A DNA stretch of 64,000 nucleotides from Siphonodentalium dalli (Eukaryota > Mollusca > Scaphopoda > Gadilida > Siphonodentaliidae). How positions within the stretch are numbered: the first letter of the stretch is position 1; each line of letters starts with the position of its first letter. Below the pieces are notes generated by a model. It was not told where the DNA came from and did no database searches. It saw nothing but the letters and a program-made list of their open reading frames with translations. The position numbers and the translations under genes are program-made. Below, piece by piece: positions 35,300 to 47,929 of the stretch. Where the stretch lies: contig CP136062.1 in assembly GCA_032622095.1 (NCBI GenBank), positions 196,985,887-197,049,886 on the forward strand, given 5' to 3'.

Positions 35300-38040
35300 T
35301 CTAGGTGATAATTCGATTAGTTTTTCCATTCCCCTCATAATCGATGGTACCAAATAACGTAAACATAATGCAAATTCTATTGTGCGAGTAATAACAACGA
35401 CGAAAACTGCGAATTGTGATATCTCGATCGGTTCTCTCCCGATCCAGACGGTTATCTCCCAATTATGTTGAATTTACACCACTTATGATCAATTACGGTG
35501 AGTTACACTGTCTTCTTATATATAATTATGTGTAAACAGTAGTAACATATTCGTTCACTTTATTGTGACGCAAAGCATGCAATTTGACATAAATGGTCAA
35601 TGGCCGCCACTTATTTTCAATATGGCCGCCACATTTTTTTCAAAATGGCCGCCACTGTTTTTTTCTTCAAAAAGTCGCATTTTTCAGCTTGTATTAAACT
35701 TATACGAACCACGTGCATGACTTCCATTCCGTATTCGAACATGGCCGCCGCCCATGTAGAGGGGTTCATATAGGTGACCCATGCCATTATCGGTTCCTTT
35801 ATATATTAAGGTCAAACAAAGGGTGCTGTAAGTTGCCCCCCCCCCCACCAAGACGCCTTAAAGAGTCACCACAAACCCCACCCGATCCAAAATTGACGGC
35901 GGGGGGGGTGTTTATGGTGTCTTGTGGACACATGTTTTAATTTCATTTTGTCCACAGTTGTCATTTCACATTGAGGCAGTATGAACGATAAAGTGAGTGC
36001 GAGTCGATTTAGCCAGTCCGTGTACCGGTATATAGTTTGTAATTAAGTTCGTTTTAACTCTATTTTGGGCTTACTTGTGCAATTTGGGTTATTTATATAA
36101 ATGCTTCGTATACAAATTAGGAGCTAAGCATATACGAGCGTATTAACATTTCACTCGATGATATTTTGGATGGTTCGAGCGAAATGAAAACTATATTTAA
36201 TAAAATTAAATATATACTCATAAAACCTGCAGTCAGATGCTCGTAGCCCGTTTATATATAACCATGGGTATATGCGAAAAATACACAACGAAAACACACT
36301 CCACTGTTTGGACCGATAAGTCTTGCCCTGTGTATTTTGATGTTGAGTTTTTTGACAATCGGTCTTCCGTATCATTTCTACAACACATTTATCGTCTTAC
36401 TTGCAGCATGACTTTATCGTGTGATCGTCACGGAAGCGTTTCGTTCAGAATATGGGCAATACATTGCTGCCGGTGAAGTGTATTCTCTGATAGGAAACAA
36501 ATAGGCCTATGCCGAGGGCAGAAACTAAGTTGCGAGGGGCACCCGTGGTTGAGTGTGGGATATTTGGCACTCTGGACTTGGTTAGAGGGTTTTCGTTTGG
36601 GTGGTCTCGACCTTGGAATTTCCAACTGCATTGGACCACAGCAAACCCAAACCCATTTAAGTTTGCGTAAATCAATTTGCACCCCCCCGTGCTTTCATTT
36701 TCCCCAAATGTTCCCTCACAGAGTACTAGATGTTAGCCTATTCTAAACGAACCAGTAATATTGTGGCCACTTAATTGTCATGCAGGGGGGGGGGGGGGGG
36801 GTGAAAAAGATGGTTCGGCCCAGTATGAGATTAAATTTTTTTAACTTTTTACATCTAGTGGTATAACACCACACAAATTTGCACCCCGATCTATTTTATC
36901 TTAAATTAACTAGCAGTTTTTTGACTGGCCGCGGGGGAGGGACCAGGACACAAACTTTCCAAGTGTTTTGAAATTTCCTACCTGTCACCATCCTAAGGTT
37001 GGAAATTTCCGACTGATGACCATTTCAGTCCAAAATCTTTACCAAATATAGGAAAATATGCCAACTTAATGTTGGTGTGAAATTTCCAACTAATGTTTTG
37101 GCAGGTATGAAATTTCCAACTGTTGAAACATTTGACCCCCCCCCCCCCGTCGCCACGTCTCTGTCTATATCATATAAATACTTTTTATAAAAACCCTTAA
37201 ACCAACTCGACGTGCGATTTCCCTGCGCTCCTGCATGTTGCGCATATTCTAGTATAAAAAGTGCGTCTATTTCAGACGAAGTCCAAACAGTAAATATGAC
37301 CAGACAAGACATAGAAACCGCTAATCTCATATTACCAATCTAACAACACCAGTCGAACATGATTACCTTTCAAAACAATAATACCGGGCACCATGTTACG
37401 GACAACCACAGGCACACACACCATGGATAAATACACGGTCAAAAGAACGGCGTTTTTTTTGTACGGTTATATCTGGCATATACCCATGGTTATATATAAA
37501 CGGGGTATGAGCATCTGACCGATGGTCTATTTCCAATATGTTGGTGCACAACTCCATGACAAAACATCACAAATTAATATAAAAATGTTATGTGCTTATT
37601 GCTTGGTTGTTTTATTTGTTCAGTCGTTCCTTGTTTGCGTATAGTTTTTGTTTTGTTATTAAATAACATATGATATTTTAATTTGATTTATTTCATTATT
37701 CATTCCTATGGGATAAAAATGGTTGGAAACTAAAAATTGTAATCAGATGTAATCGAAAAGTAATTAGTTATATCTTACTAAAGTAATTGTAATCGTAATC
37801 AATTACGTTTGAAAAAAAATGTAATCAATAATCGTAATCATGTAAATCAAAAGTAATTGTAATCGTAATCGATTACATTGGCATGTAATCGCCCCAACCC
37901 TGGCTAGAATTGAACACATATCCCACATGGAACTTTCAACCACAGACCTTCATTTATCAAATACAGTCACTTGGTGGTTTGCGCTCCAAAATACGCGTAA
38001 TAATTGTCGCTTTTAAAGTTTTCCCGATATAGAAATAGCT
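35300..38040. other. Stretch without gene
   Basis: Contains many AATATGGCCGCCAC-like phrases (35600-35755), C/G homopolymers (35828, 36785, 37136), a GGAAATTTCCAAC-rich segment (36950-37130), and a run of GTAATCGTAATCAATTAC-type words (37740-37885). No coding pattern. Confidence 0.55.
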
Positions 38041-38048
38041 CGATAAAC

Positions 38049-39534
38049 CAGGGGGGGGGGGTCGGAAAATTTTCCAGGCACGTATGATGGGGTGGGTGGG
38101 TGTCTCTTGGGTCCAAAAAACAGTTTTTTCCATATGCCAATTTTTTTTTCCATTCCTGCTATTGAGTCTTATTTTGATGTGTTTTGAACAGAAACAGGTC
38201 ATATATAGTTAATACTAATGCTATACTACATATAGAGGTTATCAGAAGTTGGATCAGTTGCACAATGGCCAACAATAACCCAAATTCAACTTGATAGAAT
38301 TACACTGCGCTATTGGAAAAATAAAATTTAATCAGGATTCCATCTACTGATACAGCAAAATAAGAGTAACTATGCAGAACTCAGCTGAAAATAAGCAATA
38401 AAATGAAAGCACACTTGACCATATGTGACTTGGAAATAAAGATATAATAAATAATGGAATAAAATAGACTTTTGACAACGTAAAACAAAATCTTATCAAA
38501 TAAATTGAAGGCCAGCCGGGCCAGCTTGAACAATTTCACATTGTTTTCCATGTTAATGTGGATCAGCTTGTAATGTTAATCACAGTAACGAAGATTTTAT
38601 CGTCACTGATATCGTGAGCAAAAAAGAAGTGAAATTGGGCTATCCATCCATATTATTCCCAATTATTACGAAGCCTATTACTTCAGGCAGTGGCTACCAG
38701 CCTGCCATTACACGCTATAACATGTTTCCTCAGTTCTAGTTTCTGAGATGCCCCAAGAAGAGTCACGCATGTATATCATGGTTATGTTTGGTATTAGCAT
38801 TATTCTTCAAACTGGGATGAACTGGGATGAACAGTTGTATTTCCACATGTTTTGATAAACAATTTGATTCCAGCAATACAGTAATGCCCTAATTAAACGA
38901 CTCCATAACCATAGCAGAATAATGGGTAATTTTTCGGATTTAGTCGGAAATTAAAATTAAATTACCCATTATTCTGCTGTGGTTATGGAGTCGATTAATT
39001 AGGGCATTACTGTATATCACATAGCAAATATCAAAATATCAAATAATCTGAAATTTGTTGTACCGGTACCATGTATTCTGTAGAATACTCAAATGTGAGT
39101 ATGTGACTAGATCATGTGACTATATATTATGAAAATGAATGTTAATAAAAACCTTGGCACTCTGCCTATATATCCCTAGAAATGTGATTATGTTGACACA
39201 TTTCTTGATTAATGACACTTATATGATAAATTCAAATAGTATAGTTATCTCATTATGCACTGTTCTATTCAAATATAGCGCAATAAATTATGATAATGCA
39301 GGATAATCAGCTATTTGGTTGCTCAATTGATAATTTTTCCCAAATTTAAGGGGGGTGGGTGTCCAAAACTGACCGGAAAAAACTTCCTGAAACGGAAAAA
39401 AAAGGGTGGGTGTCCAAAATTGCCTGGAAAAAAGGCCAGAAACGGAAGAAATTGGGTGGGTGGGTACCCTGTGGCCGGAAAAAATTTAAATGATCATACG
39501 TGCCTGGAAATTTTTTCCGACCCCCCCCCCCCTG
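38049..39534. mobile_element. CAGGGG...CCCCTG element with 7-bp target duplication, copy A (1486 bp)
   Basis: It is flanked by GATAAAC on both sides (38042-38048 and 39535-39541). The termini CAGGGGGGGGGGGTCGGAAAA...CCAGGCACGTATGAT are inverted at the right end. Subterminal GGGTGGGTGGGTGTC words are repeated. It contains a nested TA-MITE (38878-39013). No transposase. hAT-like termini (inference; the TSD is 7, not 8). Confidence 0.85.
38878..39013. mobile_element. TA-flanked palindromic MITE, nested copy
   Basis: TACAGTAATGCCCTAATTAA...CATAGCAGAATAATGGGTAA is inverted to TTACCCATTATTCTGCTGTG...GGGCATTACTGTA. Near-perfect palindrome inserted in copy A of the CAGGGG element. Confidence 0.88.
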
Positions 39535-39889
39535 GATAAACACTTGAAATACCTTTCTATGAGCAGTATAATAATGTCACAGAAAGACACATTTGAGTCA
39601 TGAAAAATACAACTTTGAACCCGATGTTTGCACGACATGGAACAGAAAATACCGTTCCGTGTTAGTCTATTCTTGATATGGTAGAAATAAAGAGCCTTTG
39701 TTTCACTTCTGTACGAAAAAAACCCAGCTGGAATAGGGTTCTGACCACAGTATGTATTTCTCAGAGCATATGCGGCCGGTATATATACTTATCAACATTT
39801 CTTGTATTTACAACCAATCTTAAACATCCTTAGAAATTACTTAGACACAATTTGGAAGCTCGAATGAGCCATGTCCATTTAAATTAACA

Positions 39890-41720
39890 GAATATCATGA
39901 TAGTAAATGTCTAATTTCATTGGGTCAATTATGCGGGCGTGCACGATTATATATGATCCAACACCCAACATGACTTTCAATATGTTGTATCTGCCACTCG
40001 AAGTGAAGGTAATGCCGTTTAATCTTCTGTTATAATAGATAGCTATACTCTTATTTCTTAATACACTTGTCGGATTATGTTGGTAACATCCGCTGCAACC
40101 ATTATCGGGTTTAAAACGTTTGTTACACACAACTAAATTATCCCAAAGTGCAGATATCGTTCGAATAAATATCACGTAAAGAACCGTCACAGCCGTGATT
40201 ACCTTGGAATTGAACGTTAACACGCATAAAAGTTGTTATTAGGCGGCTAATGCGCCAAATTACCGACACACATCGGGATATTTCCTCAGCTATGTTACGG
40301 AAGAATAACACATGTACAATTTATACTCAGTGCTCGTCTTCAGAATGCGTTTCACAGTTGGTATGCTACCGAAAACAAAGAAATTACGTTTACAAGGCTT
40401 GATTTTCAGTGATTACATGTTGATAATTACACGTTAACTCGCCATATCCGAGTTAATTGTGATATAAAGTTCAGATTTCGGTAAAACGACACTTATGCAG
40501 CCTATGTTCGTTCAAGAAAGTTTAATGTATTTAAGATATATATATAATTATGCGTGATTTTGTCCCGAAAATGATAATTTTTAATCATAAGGAACCGTAA
40601 CAAATCAGTCAAGAACCATCACAATACCGGTGATAGAACGACTTCCGATGTAACAGTTCCTATACAGTGATTTTAAGATAAGAAATTTATAACTGTTGAA
40701 CATGTTGACCAAATTTGGGGATAGACACAAATTAAACACCCCATCCCCAAGTCCCCCCACCACCCCAATCACGTCATGACCTATCAATTATTTAGTTGAA
40801 CGTGATTTCATAAGTTATATTCATGTCTGGGCGACAAACATGTGTAAATGTTCCTCAGGCGGACTTCAGAGGAGGAAATATGATGGCGCTGGCATTGAAA
40901 TATTGTCACACCTGGATCTTTCAATAATGCCCAGATTAAGTAAATGAATATAACATCTTATATTCTCCTGAGAGTAGATTTATATTACCATTGGTCATTT
41001 ATATAGGCGGGCATGATTATGATACTATACTCATCGGGACTTTCAATATTTTATTTCTGCCAATTAATGTCACTTAATCTCCCGTACTAGGTATTTATTG
41101 TGTTATTTCTTAATATACCTGTTCTATTATGCAAATTACATAAGCTACAGTCATTATCTGGTTTAAAATGTCAGATACACGAGACGATGTTCGGACCAAA
41201 GTGCAGATATCGTTCGAATAAGTCTCATGTACAGAACCATCAGTCATGATTGGTTTGAAATAGAACCGTAACAAGCACCCGTGTTGATTACGAGGCCACA
41301 GCTCCCAACTATCAACCCCTATCGGGATACTTTCTCAGCTATTTTACAGAAGAATAACACGGGTATACTTTATAGTCAGTGTTTGTCTTCAGAATGCGTT
41401 TCATATTTTATACGCCACGAAAAACAAACAAATTGCGTCCACGTGGCTTGATTTTCAGTGATAACATGTTGATATTTACACGTTAACTCGCTAATACCGA
41501 GTTAATTGTGGTCTAGAGTTCAGGTTTCGATAACACGGCACTTCTGCAGCCTCCGTTCATTCAGGAAAGTATAATATATTCAAGATATCTATAATTATGC
41601 GTGATTTTCTCACAAAAATGATTATTTTCAATCATAAGGAACCATAACAAATCAGGCAAGAACCATCACAATACCGGCGATAGAACGACGTCCGATATAA
41701 CAGTTCCTACACAGTGGGCA
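39890..41720. repeat. Diverged ~1.08-kb tandem pair in the left arm of the inverted repeat
   Basis: 39890-40665 and 40975-41720 share GGCGGGCRTGATTAT, TTTCAATATKTTRTWTCTGCC, GAAGAATAACACRKGTA, TCGTCTTCAGAATGCGTTTC and the close AAATCAGKCAAGAACCATCA. The last part is inverted again at about 35170-35260. Confidence 0.75.
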
Positions 41721-42590
41721 TTATTGTCGAGACAACTCCACCCATGCTTGGATATAATGAGGTGAAATAATTACCTTACATCTCATGCAAGAGATGGTTT
41801 TCCAAATCGAAGATGGCGGCCAAATTGGCGACCGAAATTTGAAAACACGCCTACATTCCGTTACTTTCTTACGATGGGCGTTATTGTTTCGCGATTTCTA
41901 CCCACCATTACATGTTGATATGGAATATTGATATGAAGTATTCATTTGAGTTTGGCAATTGATACTCACAGTCAAGATAGCGACAAAATTGGATGCCAGA
42001 AATTGAAAAGAAATCGATATTTTCACATACTAATTTCAACTTTTTGTCACAATATCGATATGTGTGGACGAAACTGTATATATACCGTCTACTGGTTCAA
42101 CTTAAAACGTAGCAAAAGGCATAACATAGCTCGTATCCTTCTGGAAAGACGAAAACCCACAATTAATTTCGCGATGTGGCATTTCGAAATCCATTCTCCA
42201 CTTAGCGCCGATAATGTCTGTAACCGTAGGTGCGCCGAATAGTCATATTAGAACAATTACCTGATAACAGACACTGACTTGCCACGTCACGTCCATAATT
42301 ATCTGGACCAGGTTCTATTTCTTTGTCTGATAAATCTAGGTCGCTCACACCGACAAAGTATTCAACACTTCATGGGAGAAGGGTCCCTCTATCATAACGT
42401 TTCAAACAATTCAGTTTTCGGTGGCTAGCTTACGATTTTAAATATTTGTTAAATATGGGATTTGTGCGTCATCTTGAAATAGAAAGGCATATGGTCGATG
42501 AGTATACAAACAGTCACCTCTATATATGTGTATCATACCCCATGGGGATAACGACATGTACACCTGGCGAACCAGTTAGCTAGGAACTTC

Positions 42591-43072
42591 TCAATATATG
42601 GTTCGCCAACTCACAAACCTAGCGAACGCATTGGCATACGTGGACAACTTCGGCAGTATTTCGAAGGTTGCTAGCTGTCTCGTTCCCTTGGACAGATGCC
42701 TATCTGCTAAGGAGAAGACCATAATGTACCGACTACCCACACTTCTTGACCATGATCCTAAGCAAACTGTGTGACGCCCCACAGTCGTCTCGTCGAATAG
42801 CTCCCAGCAGAGAAGAACAATACTCGCGGTGCTAGTTTGTGGACATGCGCCGTGATAGTGGAAATGAAATGGGCTTCAACGGTATTCACCACCCCTACAC
42901 CTGGTGCATGTTTCAGATATAGAATGCCATGCGTGTCGGTGTTTATGGTGTGGTAAGATGGTATTTCCCCAGAAAGGTCGGATGGACTGAAGGATAATGT
43001 ATTTATAGAATGAAGGTATGCGTTGTTGTTATCCTCTCTCAGGGTTAGTGTCAGTATGTGGGCGGTATTCAA
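42591..43072 (-). pseudogene. Unrecognised coding fragment in left arm of inverted repeat
   Basis: Two overlapping minus frames, 43072-42758 and 42782-42591, carry the counterpart of the right-arm fragment (HFISTITAHVHKLAPRVL; ADRHLSKGTRQLATFEIL). The first ends at a stop just where the similarity shifts frame. No domain is recognised. Confidence 0.4.
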
Positions 43073-43584
43073 GACAATGTCAGAAATTGTGGTGCATTTA
43101 TTTCACTATATGTTTAAAGAACAATTTATAGTCTCGACGGCAATGGCTGTGGACGTTGGGTAACGTGACCTTTATGATAATATAGCTTTATATATATAAC
43201 TTTAGAATATAGTAGTTAATTTGTCTCATGCAGGAAAATGGTCGGAATGGTGATGTTATCAAGAAATCACTTGGTGTACCCAACGTATGTTGAACTGATT
43301 GCAAGATCTCACCAACTTAACATTCCTCTGGATGTTCGTCGCGTTGAACATTTCACCCTTGTGTTGATGGCATTGGTACTTTCTTGGACCATACCGACCA
43401 CCACCCAGCGTGAGTACGACATATCAACCAACTATCAACGGCATCGCCTTTGAGACTACACCCCAGTCTGGGTGGGGCTTATATAGTAGCAGCCAATGGT
43501 ACACGCCTGGTCCAGTTGATTAAGAACGGCTTCCAAACCGATGGGAAGATACAATATTAGCATACAAGGAAAGCAAAGCCATGC

Positions 43585-43905
43585 ATGAGATCCTGTCTGA
43601 ATATAAAACATACGGTGCAGTCATGGTCCAATTTCATTTCCACCACCATGACACATGCCCACACACTAGCACCGTGTGTATTGTTATTATCTGCTTGGAT
43701 CTGTTCGGTGAGACGATTGCTAGACGGCAACAAGATTGTTAAGTGTGGGTATATTATGCATTATGGTCTTCTACGCCTTAGCAGAAAGGCATTCGTCAAA
43801 TGTCAGGCTTTCAACATTCGAAGCCATATACAGAAGAAGTTGTCCGGGTACGTCAGTGCATTAGAAGAGTATCTGAGTGGTGAACCATATATTGAGAAGA
43901 CTTAG
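43585..43905 (+). pseudogene. Unrecognised coding fragment in right arm, mirrored in left arm
   Basis: The frame reads FISTTMTHAHTLAPCVLLLSA...VRRLL, then KCGYIMHYGLLRLSRKAF and ALEEYLSGEPYIEK. The left arm (minus, about 42600-42870) encodes a diverged version, FISTITAHVHKLAPRVLFFSA...TRRL, then in other frames VHYGLLLSR. Protein-level similarity between arms suggests they once encoded the same protein, now broken by stops and frameshifts. I do not recognise the family. Confidence 0.45.
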
Positions 43906-46900
43906 TGGCTGGCTGGAAAGATCACCAGGTGTCCATGTTGTTATCCTCATTATGTCACCAAAGCTGAAAATACGCAGATTGAGAGGTCCTTCTGAAAGCT
44001 AGTATACGCATCGACCGCATACCTTTCTAGTTTATCGCACATTATGACGCTCAGATCCAATATGTAGCATCTGCATTATACCACAAGCTATACCACGAAT
44101 GAAGCTCGCCAAGAATAAGGATAATAATTCCCAGCTTTCAAGACAAACACATGAGCTGGACACCGGCATATGTATTGTTTGAAACATTTCGATTAGTGGG
44201 ACCCTTCTACAAAGAAGTGTAGAAAACTGTGTTGGTGTGAGCGAGATAGATTAATCTGACGAAGAGACGGGAACTGGTCCAGATAATGCTGAATGTGGCA
44301 AATCAGAATAAGCTCCGGTACTGTTGTTTTGATTCTTGGAAGTCATACTATGACTATTCGGTGCACCTATATACGGTTACGGCCATTATGGGCGCTAATG
44401 GAGAATGGATTTCGAAATGCCACATCGCGATTATTAAGTGTGGGTTTTCATCCTTCCAGAAGGCTACGACTTATGTTGGAACTAATAGATGGCTTATATT
44501 ATGTACCGTTTCGTCCATACATATCGATATTATGACAAAGTTGAAATTAGTATGTGAAAATATTGACTTGTTCAATTTCTGGCCGCCAGTTTGGCCGCCA
44601 TCTTGACTGTGAGAGTGTGCCAAATTCAATGAATACTTCATATCAATGTCCCATATAAACATGTACTTGTGGGCAGAATTCGCGTAACAATAACGCTCAT
44701 CGTAAGAAAGTAAAGGAATGTGAGCTTGTTTTCAAATTTCGGTCGCCATTTTGGCCGCCATCTTCGATTTGAAAAATAATTTCTTGAATGAGATGCAAGG
44801 TAATTACTTTACCTCAGTATTTCCAACTCAACTGTCAGCATGTGTGCAGTTGTCTCGACAATAATGCACAATGATGTGAAAATGAGGGAATTTCAGTGAT
44901 TTTTAAAAATCTGTCCGCCATTGTGGGCGCCATTTTGGAATTTGGGGACTTTTATTTGGATATGATATAAGGACAGTTCTTCGCCTAAGTGTTCTCAACT
45001 CACAATAGTAAGCAGGTGTGGAGTTTTCGTGACAATAACGCTGACTGATGTTAAAATCAGCCATTTTCGGCGATTTTTCTATTTCTTGTGGCCATTTTGG
45101 CCGCCATCTTGGATTTGGGTGAATATTCATCAACTCAGTTATAAGAGGAATCCTAGCTCGAGTATCTCCTGCACATATGTATGCATGGGTGTTGTTATGA
45201 TAGCAATAACATGCGGGAATGTGATATGGGGGGGGGGGGGGGGCTAACCCCGGGATTCTCGAAAGGGTCGAATGACCCTTTCCTTAACCCCTCATGTTTT
45301 GGGCCTTTAATTTAGATAACATAAATAAAAAAATAAAAAAAGCAATTTTTTGATTCTTTATCTTTTTTTTGTCTTTTTCTTCTTGTGCCTCTTCGCCGGT
45401 GGTGGTGCGGACGAAGAGGCATCCGAGGGAGAGGTGATGCTCGTGCTGCTGGTATTGGTCGGTCGATATACCCGTCGATATACGAGCATGCAATAACATT
45501 CATTGATTCGAAACAATACATCGCGTTATTAGCGTCGATTCGGCTTTGACCGGATTATACCGGGATTTGAGAAAACGTGATAAAAATATCACACAATGAA
45601 TGTGTATTATGGTCCCCGTGTGTTCATCAATGACTCTTCTATACGATTAATGTATAACATCACGCTAAGATGCCAAAATTTTCCCACAGAGACAAACGAA
45701 AGGTGGTGAAATGTCAGAAAAATAGCATATTTTCACATTTCGGCGGCCATTTTGGCCGCCATATTGGATTCTGGTGTCGGATTTTTGGCTAATTTGTAAG
45801 GGTTGTATATTAGCATAACGAACCGAGCGGAAAGCAAGACCGCATGTGATATTATCTTTACTATAACGGCGATCAAAGAGACCTGGTGCATATACAAAAA
45901 ATGGCCATCTTGGACGCCATCTTGTCTGGAGTCTCTGCGGCCACTTTTTTTTCTTGTTAACAACCGACAAAAATTAAAGGAGACATTAAGAAAGAAAATT
46001 GGTATTACTAGTACAGGGGGCGACTCAACCCCATTTAACGTAAATTAGAGTATATATTCCTACTTTTGTTCAAAATGTTTGGACTAATTTCCTACCAGTT
46101 AGAAAATTACAAACTACAGTGAATAGGGGGGGGGGGTGTTATGTTCGAAATCTCTAACAGCTAGATAGCTGTAGGTACAAGTTGGAAAATTCTGATCTGA
46201 TAGGGATGCCGAAGGAATTCTTAAGTTGGACCCCTCGCGACTATATATAGCCACGTCCCTGGTAAGATCTCCTTGATACTAAACACGTTGTTTAAATTTG
46301 AAATTATATAGAATCAACCGTTTGTGTTACCTCACATATACATATTACGGTATTGGAGTTTCAGTATTATTTCAACCCCTATTCAGGCGTAACATACCAT
46401 ATCTCCGCGACGAAATTGAGCGCAATTCGATTGTTACCTCTGATTGTACACATGACACTGCTACCACCAAATGAACATATATAATATTATAAAGTTATTT
46501 CGCCCAATATGGGCGTTTCTCTGATGGCTGATTTTCATCTGACGTGTGTGTCGGGATAAATGATGTGGAGGATTTATGTAAATGTTAGCCCAAACTACAT
46601 TTCCAAGTAACGATGGTTTTGTTGTTTATTTTGAGGAATAATACCGCATCAGATGAATTCAGCCCAAATATGTTAACAGTTGTCGTGTAAAACATTTGCA
46701 GTAGGTTAGCGTTATTTAGTATTTGTGGATGTCCTTTAACACGGGGAAAATAGACTACTGCGCTTGGACGAGCATGTGAATTTGTCGTTTTTAATGTATA
46801 GCAACTTGATAATCAATAACAGAGGCATTCTCTGTCAAATACAGTCGCTCTATTTACGGTATTAATTGCGGAACTTTCTAAAGTAAACTACGCGTAAACG

Positions 46901-46982
46901 GGTACATACTGTAAATTATAGAAGGTGTCGGAATTGGCCTAATCGCCACAGGGCCAACTCGCCCCAGTCGACGTGTGCCAAT

Positions 46983-47440
46983 TCGGTACACACTATAAAA
47001 TGTATCCGAGGCTGAGTCCGGCTCGGAATAAAAGGTGTATACGGGGTGTTATATAGTGTTTGGTCCGTTGTTTCTCAATGAATATTATTGAAATTATGTG
47101 TATATGTCCGGGCTGGGACATGGAATACAACAACGTTTGAATTGTTTTTAAATTTAAAAATTTGTTGATTTTATTAAATTTTTTTCGTTCTGAAACACAC
47201 TATAAAGTGTATGCGACCGGCTCCAAAATAAAAGGTGTGAGCGGACTTGATGTCGCATTATCTTCTTTGTTTATTAATGGCAAGACTGAAATATAGTACA
47301 TATGTCCGGGTTATGACATGGACAACATAAACGTTTGAATTGTTCTTAAATTCACAAATTTGTTGATTTTATTCAACTTTTCGTTCTTTCATTCTATAAA
47401 GTGTAAACGTTCGGCCCCATTTAAAAGGTTAAGCGGCTTA
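46983..47440. repeat. ~200-bp tandem repeat, about 2.2 units
   Basis: CACACTATAAAGTGTATGCG..AATAAAAGGTGT...CATATGTCCGGG..GACATGG..ACAACG..TTTGAATTGTT..AAATTTGTTGATTTTATT recurs at about 46988, 47195 and partially at 47390. Confidence 0.8.
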
Positions 47441-47564
47441 TGTGCTTAGTGTTATAGGTAATCGGATTAACTAATTGGCGACTCTAAACTATTGTGTTTT
47501 GGGGTATTTGAGCTTTTTTGTGAAATAATAATTGAGGACGTGAATACATTTATTTTAAATGATA

Positions 47565-47905
47565 ACTTTATTTAATGATAATAAACACATACAATATAAT
47601 AACGAACACGAGGCATACATACTTTATAAACTGTTAACAAAAGATATCAAATTCAATACATGACAAAGATGACTCAGTGAAGTTTATAAAGTGAACATAA
47701 AAACATTAAGGTAAGAGTCTTTTTAAGGAATGCAACTTTATTTAATGATAATAAACACATAAATTAAAATAACAAACATGAAACATACATGATTTATAAA
47801 CTGTTAACAAAAGATATCAAATTCAATACATGACAAAGATGACTCAGTGAAGTTTATAAAGTGAACATAAAAATATTAAGGTAAGAATCTTTTTAAGCAT
47901 TACTA
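47565..47905. repeat. ~168-bp direct repeat, two units
   Basis: TTTAATGATAATAAACACAT...ACTGTTAACAAAAGATATCA...GGTAAGAxTCTTTTTAAG at 47570 and 47738, with only a few differences, suggesting a recent duplication. Confidence 0.9.
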
Positions 47906-47929
47906 AACCATTTAGCACAGACCACAGTC

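Larger units (their letters stand above)
34425..46025. repeat. Large imperfect inverted repeat (~11.6 kb overall)
   Basis: Left segments 34425-35280 and 41590-43070 are mirrored by 44880-46025 and 43585-44870. Examples: TAATGTCTCCTCTAATGTTT...GTGGCCGCAGAGACTC (34455-34530) is inverted at 45920-45995; GGCATTTCGAAATCCATTCTCC (42178) at 44402; GTCGAGACAACTCCACCCATGC (41728) at about 44840. The central loop is about 43075-43580. The left arm is split by about 6.3 kb (35.3-41.6 kb). Coding traces exist in both arms but no family is recognised. Confidence 0.8.

Noticed and set aside
34425-46025. Maverick/Polinton or large DNA-virus insertion
   Set aside because: No polymerase B, integrase, capsid or packaging ATPase motif is visible, and the coding traces are short and broken.
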